64,000 bases of DNA, taken from Synechococcus sp. RedBA-s. Lineage in GTDB: Bacteria; Cyanobacteriota; Cyanobacteriia; PCC-6307; Cyanobiaceae. Every line of letters begins with the position of its first letter. The first letter of the stretch is position 1. A program made the translations under genes and the position numbers. The notes below the pieces were generated by a model. It did no database searches, was not told where the DNA came from, and saw nothing but the letters and a program-made list of their open reading frames with translations. The stretch lies in NCBI RefSeq assembly GCF_024345495.1, contig NZ_JAGQBF010000014.1, positions 1-64,000 on the forward strand, read 5' to 3'. Positions 16,321 to 23,650 of this stretch are shown piece after piece.

Positions 16321-17401
16321 CGGCGGAGCGGCGCACCTGGGTGCGGCCGCGGCTGTCGCTAAGGCTCTGCGGCAGCCCTGCTGGATCCAGCAGTTGTTTG
16401 CTGCGCATGTTGACCGTGCTGTCCCGGCGACGGCCGCTGCTCCAGTCGTAATCCAGCACGGTGAGGGTCTGGAACGGTGCCGCGCTTTGCCCCAGCAGCT
16501 TCCGGGGTCCGCTGCCGAGGGCACCCAGCTGGATAAGATCGAGTTGGCCAAGCCGTCCGGGGTAGTAGGCGTGCTGGTGGCCGCTGATGTAGGCCTCCAC
16601 CCTCTGGCGCTCCAGCAGTTGACGCAGCTCCTGGCTCTGGGCCAGCACATTGCCGGCGGTGTCGCGCCCCTGGGCCACCCCCAGCAGCGGCAGGTGGCCC
16701 ACCACCAGACGCCGCTGGGCGCCCTGGGCCCCAGCGCTCGCCAGGCTTCGCTCGGCCCAGCGCAGCTGGTCCGCTGGGATCTGAGCGGAGGAGGCATCGA
16801 GCACCAGCAGAAACATCTCGTCCTGCAGCACGGAATAGAAGAAGGGAAAGCCGGAGGCGTCGACGAAGCTGAGGCCGAGGTCAGCCTGCTGGCGGCGCCA
16901 GTAGCGGCTGGCTTCCTGCCGCTCCCGTTCGAAGACATAGCCGCCGCCCGCCCTGCTGCTGGAGGCGTCGTGGTTGCCCATCGCTGGAGCGAAAGGCAGG
17001 CCCGCGCGGCGCAGGGGCCTGAGCACCTGGCGATCGAAGCCGGCCCACATGGCCTGCAGCTGGGCGGTGCTCAGGCTGGTCTTCTGGCCGGCCACCATGT
17101 CGCCGGCGCAGACCACCAGATCCGGGTGCAGGGAGGGGATCAGCGCGATCCCCTGGCCCACCTCGGGGATGTAGCTGGTGGAGCCGTAGCTGGCATTGAG
17201 ATCACTGATCAACACCAGCCGCCGGTCGCCGCGGTCCGGAAGCCTCAGACCGCCTGCGCCTGCGCCTGCGCCTGCGACCGTGCCCGCGGCCAGCGCCGCC
17301 GCTGGGGCCGCCTGAGCCCGCTGCCATCTGCCCAGGGCCGCCCCCCCCAGGGCCAGGCCCCCGAGGCCGAGCAGCTGACGTCGGGTGAGGGATGGGGCCA
17401 T
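16307..17401 (-). CDS. Tat-exported metallophosphoesterase
   Basis: A 364-residue protein starting MAPSLTRRQLLGLGGLALGG, a twin-arginine signal peptide (S-L-T-R-R-Q-L-L) with an Ala-rich cleavage region. The enzyme domain has LVLISDLNASYG, LVVCAGDMVAGQ, APAMGNHDASSS, LVVGHLPLLG and AYISGHQHAYYPG, the full calcineurin-type metal set. It is likely a periplasmic phosphoesterase folded before export. ATG 17401 was chosen because the Tat motif follows directly; an open frame extends further but lacks support. A string of GAGAGAG repeats follows the signal (codons ~45-55). Confidence 0.85.
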   Translation of the reverse strand: MAPSLTRRQLLGLGGLALGGAALGRWQRAQAAPAAALAAGTVAGAGAGAGGLRLPDRGDRRLVLISDLNASYGSTSYIPEVGQGIALIPSLHPDLVVCAGDMVAGQKTSLSTAQLQAMWAGFDRQVLRPLRRAGLPFAPAMGNHDASSSRAGGGYVFERERQEASRYWRRQQADLGLSFVDASGFPFFYSVLQDEMFLLVLDASSAQIPADQLRWAERSLASAGAQGAQRRLVVGHLPLLGVAQGRDTAGNVLAQSQELRQLLERQRVEAYISGHQHAYYPGRLGQLDLIQLGALGSGPRKLLGQSAAPFQTLTVLDYDWSSGRRRDSTVNMRSKQLLDPAGLPQSLSDSRGRTQVRRSAVTRG

Positions 17402-17466
17402 GGCTGGATCACTCCGCTGTGTCCCCATGCTGCCTCTGCCCGCCCAGAGTGGCCCCCCCAGACACC

Positions 17467-17874
17467 ATGACCGGCATGTCCACCGCCCAGACCCACACCA
17501 CCCTGGTGCTGGCGGCCGATCAGCCCGATCGCCTGGCCGGGTTCTACGCCGCCCTGCTCGGCAGCGAAGCCCGGCAGGGCCTTGGCTCCAGCCACTGGAG
17601 GCTGGCCTGGCCCGGCGGCGGCCGCCTCGAGATCTATGCCCCGTCATCGCAGCGGCCGCAGCCCCGCAGCCCAGGTCGCCTGGCCCTCTGCCTGCAACGC
17701 TCCAGCTCCGCCTCCGCCGAGGATTGCCTGCAGCAGCTGCAGGCCTGGGTGGCGCAGGCCCTGGCTCTGGGGGCCACGGCCCGGGAGCCCCCCCGGCTCG
17801 ACTCCTTCGGCGCCGAGGCCTGGATCGCTGATCCTGAGGACAATCGCCTGCTGCTGCTGTTGCAGGCCTGCTGA
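17467..17874 (+). CDS. VOC/glyoxalase-like protein
   Basis: About 135 residues with one vicinal-oxygen-chelate fold pattern: TTLVLAADQPDRLAGFYAALLG at the start, RLEIYAPSSQ in the middle and AEAWIADPEDNRLLLLL at the end (the beta-strand with the E/D-P-x-G/D-N turn). Reaction unknown; VOC members include lyases, dioxygenases and resistance proteins. ATG 17467 fits the domain. It precedes an hli gene on the same strand. Confidence 0.7.
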   Translation: MTGMSTAQTHTTLVLAADQPDRLAGFYAALLGSEARQGLGSSHWRLAWPGGGRLEIYAPSSQRPQPRSPGRLALCLQRSSSASAEDCLQQLQAWVAQALALGATAREPPRLDSFGAEAWIADPEDNRLLLLLQAC

Positions 17875-17910
17875 GGCCGGCGGCGTCCGCGGCCAACCCA
17901 TAGGCTGCCT

Positions 17911-17934
17911 TTCGCCAGCATCTGCACTGGCGAA
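17911..17934. promoter_or_regulatory. Perfect inverted repeat upstream of hli gene
   Basis: TTCGCCAG (17911-17918) and CTGGCGAA (17927-17934) are perfect inverted repeats with an 8-nt spacer, 40 bp before the start of the hli gene. It could be an operator, a 5'UTR hairpin or a weak terminator for the VOC gene; there is no T-run. Confidence 0.4.
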
Positions 17935-17973
17935 AACGATCAGTTCCAACGCGTCACCGATGAGCCACCAGCT

Positions 17974-18189
17974 ATGAGCAGCGACAACTTCCGCTACGAG
18001 CCGGTGGAGAAATTCGGCGAAGGGCTCACCACCAACCGCCCCTGGAACACCACCGCCCTGGCTGGGGTGGAGCTGCTCAACGGCCGCGTGGCGATGCTTG
18101 GGTTCAGCGCCGCCATCCTCGGCGAGTGGCTCACAGGCAAAGGAATCGTCGGCCAGCTGGGAGCTGTGCTGGCCTGGTATCTGAGCTGA
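17974..18189 (+). CDS. High-light-inducible protein (Hli/Scp)
   Basis: A 71-residue one-helix chlorophyll-binding protein. The Hli core is AGVELLNGRVAMLGFSAAIL (residues ~29-48), containing the chlorophyll-binding E-x-x-N-x-R motif, followed by GEWLTGKGIVGQLG. These proteins bind chlorophyll and carotenoid in the thylakoid membrane and dissipate energy under high light, or assist chlorophyll delivery to photosystem II. A second, divergent hli is at 62481. Confidence 0.93.
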   Translation: MSSDNFRYEPVEKFGEGLTTNRPWNTTALAGVELLNGRVAMLGFSAAILGEWLTGKGIVGQLGAVLAWYLS

Positions 18190-18216
18190 TTCCGGCTGAT
18201 CTCAGCTGATCAGCGA

Positions 18217-18509
18217 TCAGCGGCCATCGAGACCGGTGAAGGAAGCCTTGCCCAGGCTCTGGCTGTTGACCATGAAGCCCACCAGGGCGGCTGAGGGGTC
18301 GGGCGGCAGATCCAGGGTCTTCACCTTTAGGGGAGGCAGTCCTGGACGGAGATGCGATAGCTGAACCCGAGGGCGCCGGCGTCGGAGGAGTTGGCGGTGA
18401 AGAAAAACTTGAAGCCGGTGAAGAGCTTATCGACGATAAAATCCGTGTTCCAGTTCGATCGGCCGATCAACTTGTCCCGCCCCACCGACTTGGCCATGAT
18501 CGGGCTCAT
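18217..18509 (-). pseudogene. Frameshifted conserved cyanobacterial hypothetical
   Basis: The minus strand reads MAKSVGRDKLIGRSNWNTDF, IVDKLFTGFKFFFTANSSDA and GFSYRISVQDC to a stop near 18327. A second frame continues KTLDLPPDPSAALVGFMVNS then QSLGKASFTGLDGR to 18217. Joined, they look like one protein with the middle missing. I do not recognise the family. Confidence 0.45.
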
Positions 18510-18736
18510 GCCGTGTCATCGTCAGAAGTCGTGTCCATCAGAAGCGATATTTTACCGTTACATGCCGTACTTGTGGTGTAGATCAAGTCAGAGAGTCCAG
18601 ATCATCATGCCCTTCTGGCAGTAGTGCGTGCACCACCTTCGCTAAAATGGTGGGATTGGGATGATTCAGACCCTGCCAGGTTCGAATGTTCCATACGATC
18701 AGACGGCGTGGACCATGCTGAAACGCAGGCTGAGGT
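18510..18736. other. Low-information stretch between gene relics
   Basis: No gene, RNA or obvious repeat recognised. It joins two degraded coding fragments and probably consists of degraded DNA. Confidence 0.4.
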
Positions 18737-18901
18737 GGACTGGCTTTTCTGGACAGGCCCCATCGTTACATCACCAGCTTGAATCACGTCGGCTGAGTCG
18801 ACGTGCACGATGACTTCGCCGTTCCTGTGTGCGCCAGGCAGGTGCAACAGGTCGATGGTCATCAGCACAGGCGAGGCCGGACCGTTGAGCAGAACCATCA
18901 A
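18737..18901 (-). pseudogene. Fragment of MBL-fold metallo-hydrolase
   Basis: The minus-strand frame reads SPVLMTIDLLHLPGAHRNGE then VIVHVDSADVIQAGDVTMGP. This matches the part of metallo-beta-lactamase-fold proteins with the metal-binding H and D (PxAHTxGDxVVHFxxANVIHxGD). Neither the upstream HxHxDH motif nor the C-terminal half is present. It overlaps the stop of the thioredoxin-fold gene by 4 nt. Confidence 0.5.
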
Positions 18902-19671
18902 CTGAGAAATGGATCCAGGAAGCTGAGTGGCCTTGCCATGGTCGCCGAGAAGCCGAGGATGCCGAGGTCCCGGTAGCTGTAAAGCAGCGTGTCGTCGGCC
19001 TCGAGCAGGAAGGTCCCGCCCCGCTGGGTGAGGAAGTCGTCGCGCGGCACGTAGGTGCGCCAGTGGCCCAGCACTTCGCTCATGTTGCGCAGGCGAACCG
19101 TGGCCAGCTCGAAGGGACGCTGGAACCCGGTTCCGCCCGCCCTGGCGAAGAACGACCCCTTGATCGGTGGCAGGGGTCCCGCCTGGATGGTCTCCTCGTC
19201 GGCGATCCGCTGCGGAGCGCTGCGATCGCCCGTGTAGCCACGCAGTACCTCAGCCAGGGTGCCGGGTGAACCGATGCCGGCGCACATCAGCAGCAGGTTC
19301 GGCCACGGCCCGCCGATCTGCCGGAGGCCCTCGTAGAGCCCCAGGGCCCGATGCAGCTGGGGTTCGGCATCCACCCCGAGGTAGTCGAGTGGAAACCCCG
19401 TGAAGGCGCAGAAGCGTTGGCGGCCCGCCTCGTCGCCGATGCCGATCGACAGCACGGCGATGCCGGCAGACTCCAGCTGCGGCAGGAACGGGACCAGGGC
19501 CTGGGCGTATTCGAGGCTGTCGAAATCCCCCAGCTGGCTGAGCAGCAGCACGAGTCGGCGCTGACCATGCCCCATCCCGGCCACCCCCGCCAGCCGCTCG
19601 AGCAGGACAGCGGGTGCAGGCGGTCGTGCCTCACTGCCGGCTGGATCGGTGGCCGATGGACCGGCGTTCAT
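18898..19671 (-). CDS. AhpC/TSA-like thioredoxin-fold protein
   Basis: About 257 residues, resembling the peroxiredoxin-like AhpC/TSA_2 proteins found near photolyase genes in cyanobacteria: RRLVLLLSQLGDFDSLEYAQ, LESAGIAVLSIGIGDEAG, DAEPQLHRALGLYEG, then GGTFLLEADDTLLYSYRDLGILGF. No CxxC redox pair is evident, so peroxidase activity is uncertain. ATG 19671 was chosen; a TTG overlapping the stop of the photolyase gene (19704) would give a coupled start and about 11 more residues. Clearly in one operon with that gene. Confidence 0.65.
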   Translation of the reverse strand: MNAGPSATDPAGSEARPPAPAVLLERLAGVAGMGHGQRRLVLLLSQLGDFDSLEYAQALVPFLPQLESAGIAVLSIGIGDEAGRQRFCAFTGFPLDYLGVDAEPQLHRALGLYEGLRQIGGPWPNLLLMCAGIGSPGTLAEVLRGYTGDRSAPQRIADEETIQAGPLPPIKGSFFARAGGTGFQRPFELATVRLRNMSEVLGHWRTYVPRDDFLTQRGGTFLLEADDTLLYSYRDLGILGFSATMARPLSFLDPFLS

Positions 19672-19703
19672 TAGATCGGAGCTGGGCACAAGCAACGCGA
19701 CGG

Positions 19704-21218
19704 TCAAGGCAGGACCATCGTGGCGCCCTCCAGGAACGTCTCCGCCGCGACGAACAGGCCACCGCGGCGAACGGGGTCCATCCGATCCAGCAGGTGCACC
19801 ATCATCGAGAGGCGGGGGTTGGCCTGGAAGAAGGCGCGGTGGCCGTCGATGAAGCGCCAGTAGAGGCCGTCCCAGATCTCGCACCAGGGCCCCTTCTTGA
19901 AATCGCTCATCTTGAGGATGTAGTTGGAGCCGCAGATGTAGGGCTTGGTGGCAAAAAGGCCGCCATCGCTCATCTGGCCCATGCCGTAGACGTTCGGACC
20001 CATTACCCACTCATAGGAATCCAGGTAGCGCTCCATGAACCAGCGCTGCACTTCCGCTGGGTGGATCTCGCAGAGCAGCATCAGGTTGCTGATCACCATC
20101 AGCCGTTCGATGTGGTGGTTGTAGCCCGTGCGCTCCAGCCGCTCGATCGCCGCATCCAGCGGTGGCAGGCCGGTGCTGCCGTCGGACCAGCAGGGCGCGA
20201 GCCGGCGCTGGTGGTTCCAGAAGTTGCTGCTGGTCTGGCGTTCGCCATGCACGCGATCGATGCCGCGCACGAACTCACGCCAGCCGATCACCTGGCGCAG
20301 GAACCCCTCCAGCGAGGCGATCGGCACCGGCTGTTCACCGTTCTGCCGTTGCTGCACGTGGACCAGGGTGGCCTCGATCACTCCAGCTGGACAGAGCAGA
20401 CCGATGTTGAGCAGGGGAGAGAGCAGGGAATGGTGCAGGGTGCCCAGGCGCGCACTCAGAGCGTCCTCGTAGGGGCCGAATCCGTCGAGACGGTCCTGGA
20501 GGAACCGCTGCAGCCAGGCGTCGGCCCCGGCGTGATCGAAAGGAATCCAGAGTTCCCCCAGCACTCCGGGGTGGGCGGCGAAGTGGGTGGTGATCAGCTG
20601 CCGCACCGCCGGTTCATGGGGGCTGGCCGTCACAGCCGGCAGGGGCGGCTCCTGATAGCCCTTCGGCAGTCGGCGGCGGTTTTCGGCGTCGAAGCTCCAG
20701 CGGCCACCGCTGGGGGTGCCGTCGGCTTCGAGCAGCAGCCCCAGGCGCCGGCGCTGCCGCTCGTAGAAGGTCTTCATGAAGGGGCGGCGACGTCCTTCGA
20801 ACCAGGCCCGACTCTCGGCGATGGATTCAAGGAAGGCGGGCGAGGGCAGAACGGTCAGCCGGACCAGGTGCTCCCGGCAGAAGCGATTCAGACTCTGCTC
20901 GAAGCTGCGGTCGGCGATCTCCGCCACCTGCAGCTCCCGGCCTTCGCCCAGCTCCGCCGCCAGCCGCTCCCAGAACGAAACACCCGCCGAAGCAGGCAGT
21001 TCGAAATAGCGCACCGCCAGCCCCCGCTCGACCAGGGCATCGCGGAAGCTGCGCATCGCCACGAAGGTGTGCAGCAGGCGCAGCTGGTGGTACTGGTAGG
21101 TAGAGGCCACCGCGAGGTCTTCGATCATCAGCACCCGGCTTCCGGCCGCGAGCTGCAGCGGCGAGGGGCTGAACCACTGGCGGTGCAGCTGATCGCCCAG
21201 GATCAGGGTCAGGACCAT
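19704..21218 (-). CDS. Cryptochrome/photolyase, FeS-BCP-like group
   Basis: A 504-residue protein. N-terminal alpha/beta domain (LTLILGDQLHRQWF, VLMIEDLAVASTYQYHQ) of the DUF504/PhrB-type photolyase family, then the FAD-binding helical domain: IGWREFVRGIDR, TGYNHHIERLMVISNLMLL, YEWVMGPNVYGMGQMSDGG, ATKPYICGSNYILKMSDFKKG, GLYWRFIDGHRAFF. PhrB-type enzymes repair (6-4) photoproducts or act as cryptochromes and carry a 4Fe-4S cluster. Here the segment after KMSD reads FKKGPWC and lacks the Cys-x-x-Cys I expect there, so the cluster may be absent. Photoreactivation or signalling role, with the AhpC-like gene downstream. Confidence 0.85.
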   Translation of the reverse strand: MVLTLILGDQLHRQWFSPSPLQLAAGSRVLMIEDLAVASTYQYHQLRLLHTFVAMRSFRDALVERGLAVRYFELPASAGVSFWERLAAELGEGRELQVAEIADRSFEQSLNRFCREHLVRLTVLPSPAFLESIAESRAWFEGRRRPFMKTFYERQRRRLGLLLEADGTPSGGRWSFDAENRRRLPKGYQEPPLPAVTASPHEPAVRQLITTHFAAHPGVLGELWIPFDHAGADAWLQRFLQDRLDGFGPYEDALSARLGTLHHSLLSPLLNIGLLCPAGVIEATLVHVQQRQNGEQPVPIASLEGFLRQVIGWREFVRGIDRVHGERQTSSNFWNHQRRLAPCWSDGSTGLPPLDAAIERLERTGYNHHIERLMVISNLMLLCEIHPAEVQRWFMERYLDSYEWVMGPNVYGMGQMSDGGLFATKPYICGSNYILKMSDFKKGPWCEIWDGLYWRFIDGHRAFFQANPRLSMMVHLLDRMDPVRRGGLFVAAETFLEGATMVLP

Positions 21219-21221
21219 GCC

Positions 21222-21419
21222 GTGCTGAGTAATGCGCTGGTCTACGCGGCGTATGTGCTTCAGCTGCTGGTGATCACCCGGCCCGTGGGGCGCTTCGCCT
21301 GGATCAACCTGCTGTTCCCCATCCCGGTGCTGTTTTTCCTTGGGGTGTTCCTGATGGCGATCCTCAACCTCAAGCGGGGCCAGGTGCGTTGGAAGGGTCG
21401 CACCTTCAGCACGCGCTGA
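21222..21419 (+). pseudogene. C-terminal remnant of membrane glycosyltransferase (GT2, CrtQ-like)
   Basis: Sixty-five codons encode LVYAAYVLQLLVITRPVGRF, WINLLFPIPVLFFLGVFLMA and ILNLKRGQVRWKGRTFSTR, matching the membrane tail of family-2 glycosyltransferases, which end with a basic R-G-x-V-x-W-K/R-G-R-x-Y stretch. The catalytic domain is missing: the opposite-strand photolyase gene starts 4 bp before this frame's GTG. The stop overlaps the next ATG (TGATG), suggesting a former operon with a CrtO-like acyltransferase. Confidence 0.55.
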
Positions 21420-21670
21420 TGGCTTCGCTCAGCGGTTTGGGTGCGGTGGCCGCCTCAGTCAGCCTGTGGCTGCCCTGGTCGGTCGTGATCGGGACGCTCG
21501 CCGATCAGCTGTCAGATCGGCTGCTTGGCCGGCGTGATCCGTATCAGCCTGACCACCTGGGTGGGGCGCCACTGCGGATCTACGAGCGATGGCTGGGGAT
21601 CCGGATCTGGAAGCCCTGGATTCCTGATGCCGGCGATGCCCTGCCGGGGGGCATCCGCAAGGCGAGCCTG
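21419..21670 (+). pseudogene. CrtO-like acyltransferase, N-terminal fragment
   Basis: Reads GAVAASVSLWLPWSVVIGTL (one membrane helix), then RIYERWLGIRIWKPWIPDAG and ALPGGIRKASL. The YERxLxIRxWKxxxPxAG block and the GGxxKxxL motif are characteristic of glycosyl-4,4'-diaponeurosporenoate acyltransferase (CrtO), which acylates glycosylated carotenoids. After about 85 codons the similarity ends where an unrelated relic on the other strand begins. Confidence 0.55.
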
Positions 21671-21963
21671 GCCACCACCAGCCGGTGCAAGCCTTCTTCG
21701 GTCACGAAGCCATCCTGGGCCGGATCGAAGGTGGCGCAGGCGCGTAGCTGGATGGCCAGGGTGATGCGGCGGGCTTCACCGGCGGTCAGAAGCAGGCGCT
21801 GAAACGCCACCAGGGTCCGAGCTGGACGCTCCACCTTCCGAGCGGGTGGCTCCGGGTACAGCTGGACCACCTCCGCCGCCTCCACGTTGCCTGTGTTGGT
21901 GATGGTCACGCTCGCCTGCAGCTTCAGGGCGCGAGCCTGGATCAAGGATCCGTGATCCTTCAT
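21643..21963 (-). pseudogene. Glycoside hydrolase family 3 C-terminal (FnIII-like) fragment
   Basis: The minus strand reads LQASVTITNTGNVEAAEVVQ, LYPEPPARKVERPARTLVAF, QRLLLTAGEARRITLAI and then CATFDPAQDGFVTEEGLHRLVV. This is the fibronectin-III-like domain found at the C-terminus of GH3 beta-glucosidases (NTG..AGxEVVQLY..P..RPxxxLxGFxRv.L.pGE). The catalytic parts are absent. It is a relic, joined at about 21650 to the CrtO fragment. Confidence 0.6.
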
Positions 21964-22085
21964 GGTCGTCATCGTTGAGGCACCTGTTCCAAGCGGTGGC
22001 CCAGGCACCAAGCCAAGATCCAATCCATCAGCAGTGAGGTTCCGATCAGCATGAACGCCTCGGTGTGATCTGGAGGTCTTGAGAT

Positions 22086-22544
22086 TCAGTGGGGAACAAA
22101 TCTGACCATCGCCGCATCCCGGTTGATGAGCTCCTCAGCTTGCGCTGAATCAGGGCTCAGCAGCTGGAAATCACCGAACTCGAAGCCAGGGGCCACCGTG
22201 CATCCCACCAAGACCTCATCGCTGATCGGTTCAGCGGCTTGCCAGAGGCCAGCTGGGATCACGTGGCAGAACGTGCGTGTCTCGGCTGAGAGCGTGACAC
22301 AGCTAGGGGAGGTGCTGGTTCCGTCCCAGCTGTAAAGACGGAGACCGCAGCCCTGGTAGAGGTTCCAGACCTCGTCGGAGGCCACCTGATGAAACAGGCT
22401 TCGTTCACCAGCCCGCAACTTGAAATAAATGTGGGTGAGTGCGCAACGGCCTTGCCCTGCTGCTGTGCTTACACGATGGCTGGAGCGGAACAGTTCACGG
22501 AAACGCCCGCCTTCAGGGTGATCGATCAACGGCTCAGGTTCCAC
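22086..22544 (-). CDS. Cupin DUF985 protein
   Basis: A 152-residue cupin of the DUF985 family: PLIDHPEGGRFRELFRSS, ALTHIYFKLRAGERSLFHQV, SDEVWNLYQGCGLRLYSWDG, CHVIPAGLWQAAEPI, LVGCTVAPGFEFGDFQLL. The conserved H and E residues of the cupin barrel (FHQVASDEVW) are kept. Family members are often annotated as sugar epimerase-like, but function is not established. The start is GTG because a stop lies just upstream in frame. Confidence 0.85.
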   Translation of the reverse strand: MEPEPLIDHPEGGRFRELFRSSHRVSTAAGQGRCALTHIYFKLRAGERSLFHQVASDEVWNLYQGCGLRLYSWDGTSTSPSCVTLSAETRTFCHVIPAGLWQAAEPISDEVLVGCTVAPGFEFGDFQLLSPDSAQAEELINRDAAMVRFVPH

Positions 22545-22646
22545 GGCAAGGACAACCTTCAGGAGCTGATAGTCTGCTTCACTCGCTCACCTGCAGGTCG
22601 CCAAGGTTGAGAGGTTGTTGCAGGCCCCATGGCCGGCCGGAGGTGT

Positions 22647-22796
22647 TCAGATGCCACGCCCTTGAATCAAGCGGAGCAGGATCGTAATCACTGCGAGGAC
22701 CAGTAAGATGTGAATCAAACCGCCCAGTGTTTAGCTGGTCAGCAGGCCAAGCAACCAGAGTATGACCAATGCAGTCGCGATGAATCCCAGCATCAT
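22647..22796 (-). pseudogene. Lmo0937-type small membrane protein with premature stop
   Basis: Forty-nine codons encode MMLGFIATALVILWLLGLLT, S, a TAA stop (22731-22733), then TLGGLIHILLVLAVITILLR and LIQGRGI. Intact members of this two-helix family (DUF5670) read LLGLxxSYTLGGxIHxLLVxAxI, so TAA has replaced a Tyr codon. Everything else, including the normal stop, is conserved, suggesting a recent nonsense mutation or a base error. It is too short for standard gene calling. Confidence 0.7.
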
Positions 22797-22886
22797 TTAG
22801 TCCGCGTCTGTGGAAAGATATCGCGATATGGCTATACGGCTCTGATTCTAGATTCTCTGTATCTGTCAATAGTGTCCGGTAGTCAG

Positions 22887-22918
22887 CAGCCGTCCCTGCC
22901 ATGAGGTGGGGACGGCTG
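22887..22918. terminator. Strong hairpin downstream of CsbD-like gene
   Basis: CAGCCGTCCC (22887-22896) pairs perfectly with GGGACGGCTG (22909-22918), with a 12-nt loop. It lies just past the stop of the minus-strand CsbD-like gene. There is no T-run on either side, so it may be a rho-type or 3'-stabilising hairpin. Confidence 0.5.
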
Positions 22919-22924
22919 TGATCT

Positions 22925-23275
22925 TCAGCTCAGATCATCGGTCAGGTTGTCTGCCGCCTTGCTGATGCTCTTGGCTACTGTTTTGGCGCCCTGCTTGAGA
23001 TTGTCTGCGGTATGCATGGCCGACGCCTGCACTTGCTTGGCCTTTCCTTTGATCTGATGTCCAGCGTCGCCCGTGAGTTCGCCATAGGCCGATTCCAGTT
23101 TCCCCTCTGCGTCTTTGGCAGAAGCGTCTAAATTGTTTGACATGGTTCCGATTGCGATGGGGATGGAAATGAGGTCTGAGGCGACAGCCGTAGCTCTCAG
23201 TGGGGTCAGCAGTGTGAAGATCGCGAAAAGCACTGCTGTGAAAACGGCAACAAAATCACCCAGCTGGGTACTCAT
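22925..23275 (-). CDS. CsbD-like stress protein with N-terminal membrane segment
   Basis: A 116-residue protein. The N-terminal segment LGDFVAVFTAVLFAIFTLL is a membrane helix or signal; the C-terminal ~65 residues, KDAEGKLESAYGELTGDAGHQIKGKAKQV onward, are of the CsbD type (small, charged, helical, general-stress-associated). ATG 23275 opens with MSTQLGDF; an ORF start 10 codons upstream is less likely. A stress-related role is inferred from the family. Base composition is less GC-rich than its neighbours, as for the adjacent short membrane gene. Confidence 0.7.
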   Translation of the reverse strand: MSTQLGDFVAVFTAVLFAIFTLLTPLRATAVASDLISIPIAIGTMSNNLDASAKDAEGKLESAYGELTGDAGHQIKGKAKQVQASAMHTADNLKQGAKTVAKSISKAADNLTDDLS

Positions 23276-23650
23276 AAAACACGCACCTACATGGAGCTCA
23301 GCCAAAGGCTAGCCATTGTTGAAGTCAGTCAACGTAGATGGGCTCCCTTTGGTGTAGTCTGCGGTTGAGCGATGCCAACCAGGCAGTTGCTGCAGACTGC
23401 TTAAAGTATGTCATGAATGTTGAAGACTTTTGAGCTGAATATCGCCACCTGAATGGCTTTTAAGTGCTGGATCAGTAGGGAATTGACTCAATAAATTGTG
23501 CGCGATTCTCCCCTGAGTGGATGGAGTGCTCCTTGTCTTCGCCCTCGGTCGCATCAGGCGATGCATCCGTTCTTTTGTCAGGACCAGGGGCGGATGGCGT
23601 TCTGGCCAGGTCAGGGGGCGTGGTGGTGGCCCTAGGGTCTGGGCCCCTGG
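23276..23650. other. Intergenic region between divergent genes
   Basis: About 375 bp, AT-richer than average, between the divergent CsbD-like and prohibitin-family genes. It presumably carries both promoters. I see no confident -10/-35 pair, RNA gene or repeat. Confidence 0.5.

Noticed and set aside
19614-21419. A 601-codon plus-strand open frame
   Set aside because: It is antisense to the photolyase and AhpC-like genes. Only the last 65 codons (21222-21419) resemble a protein, as a glycosyltransferase tail.
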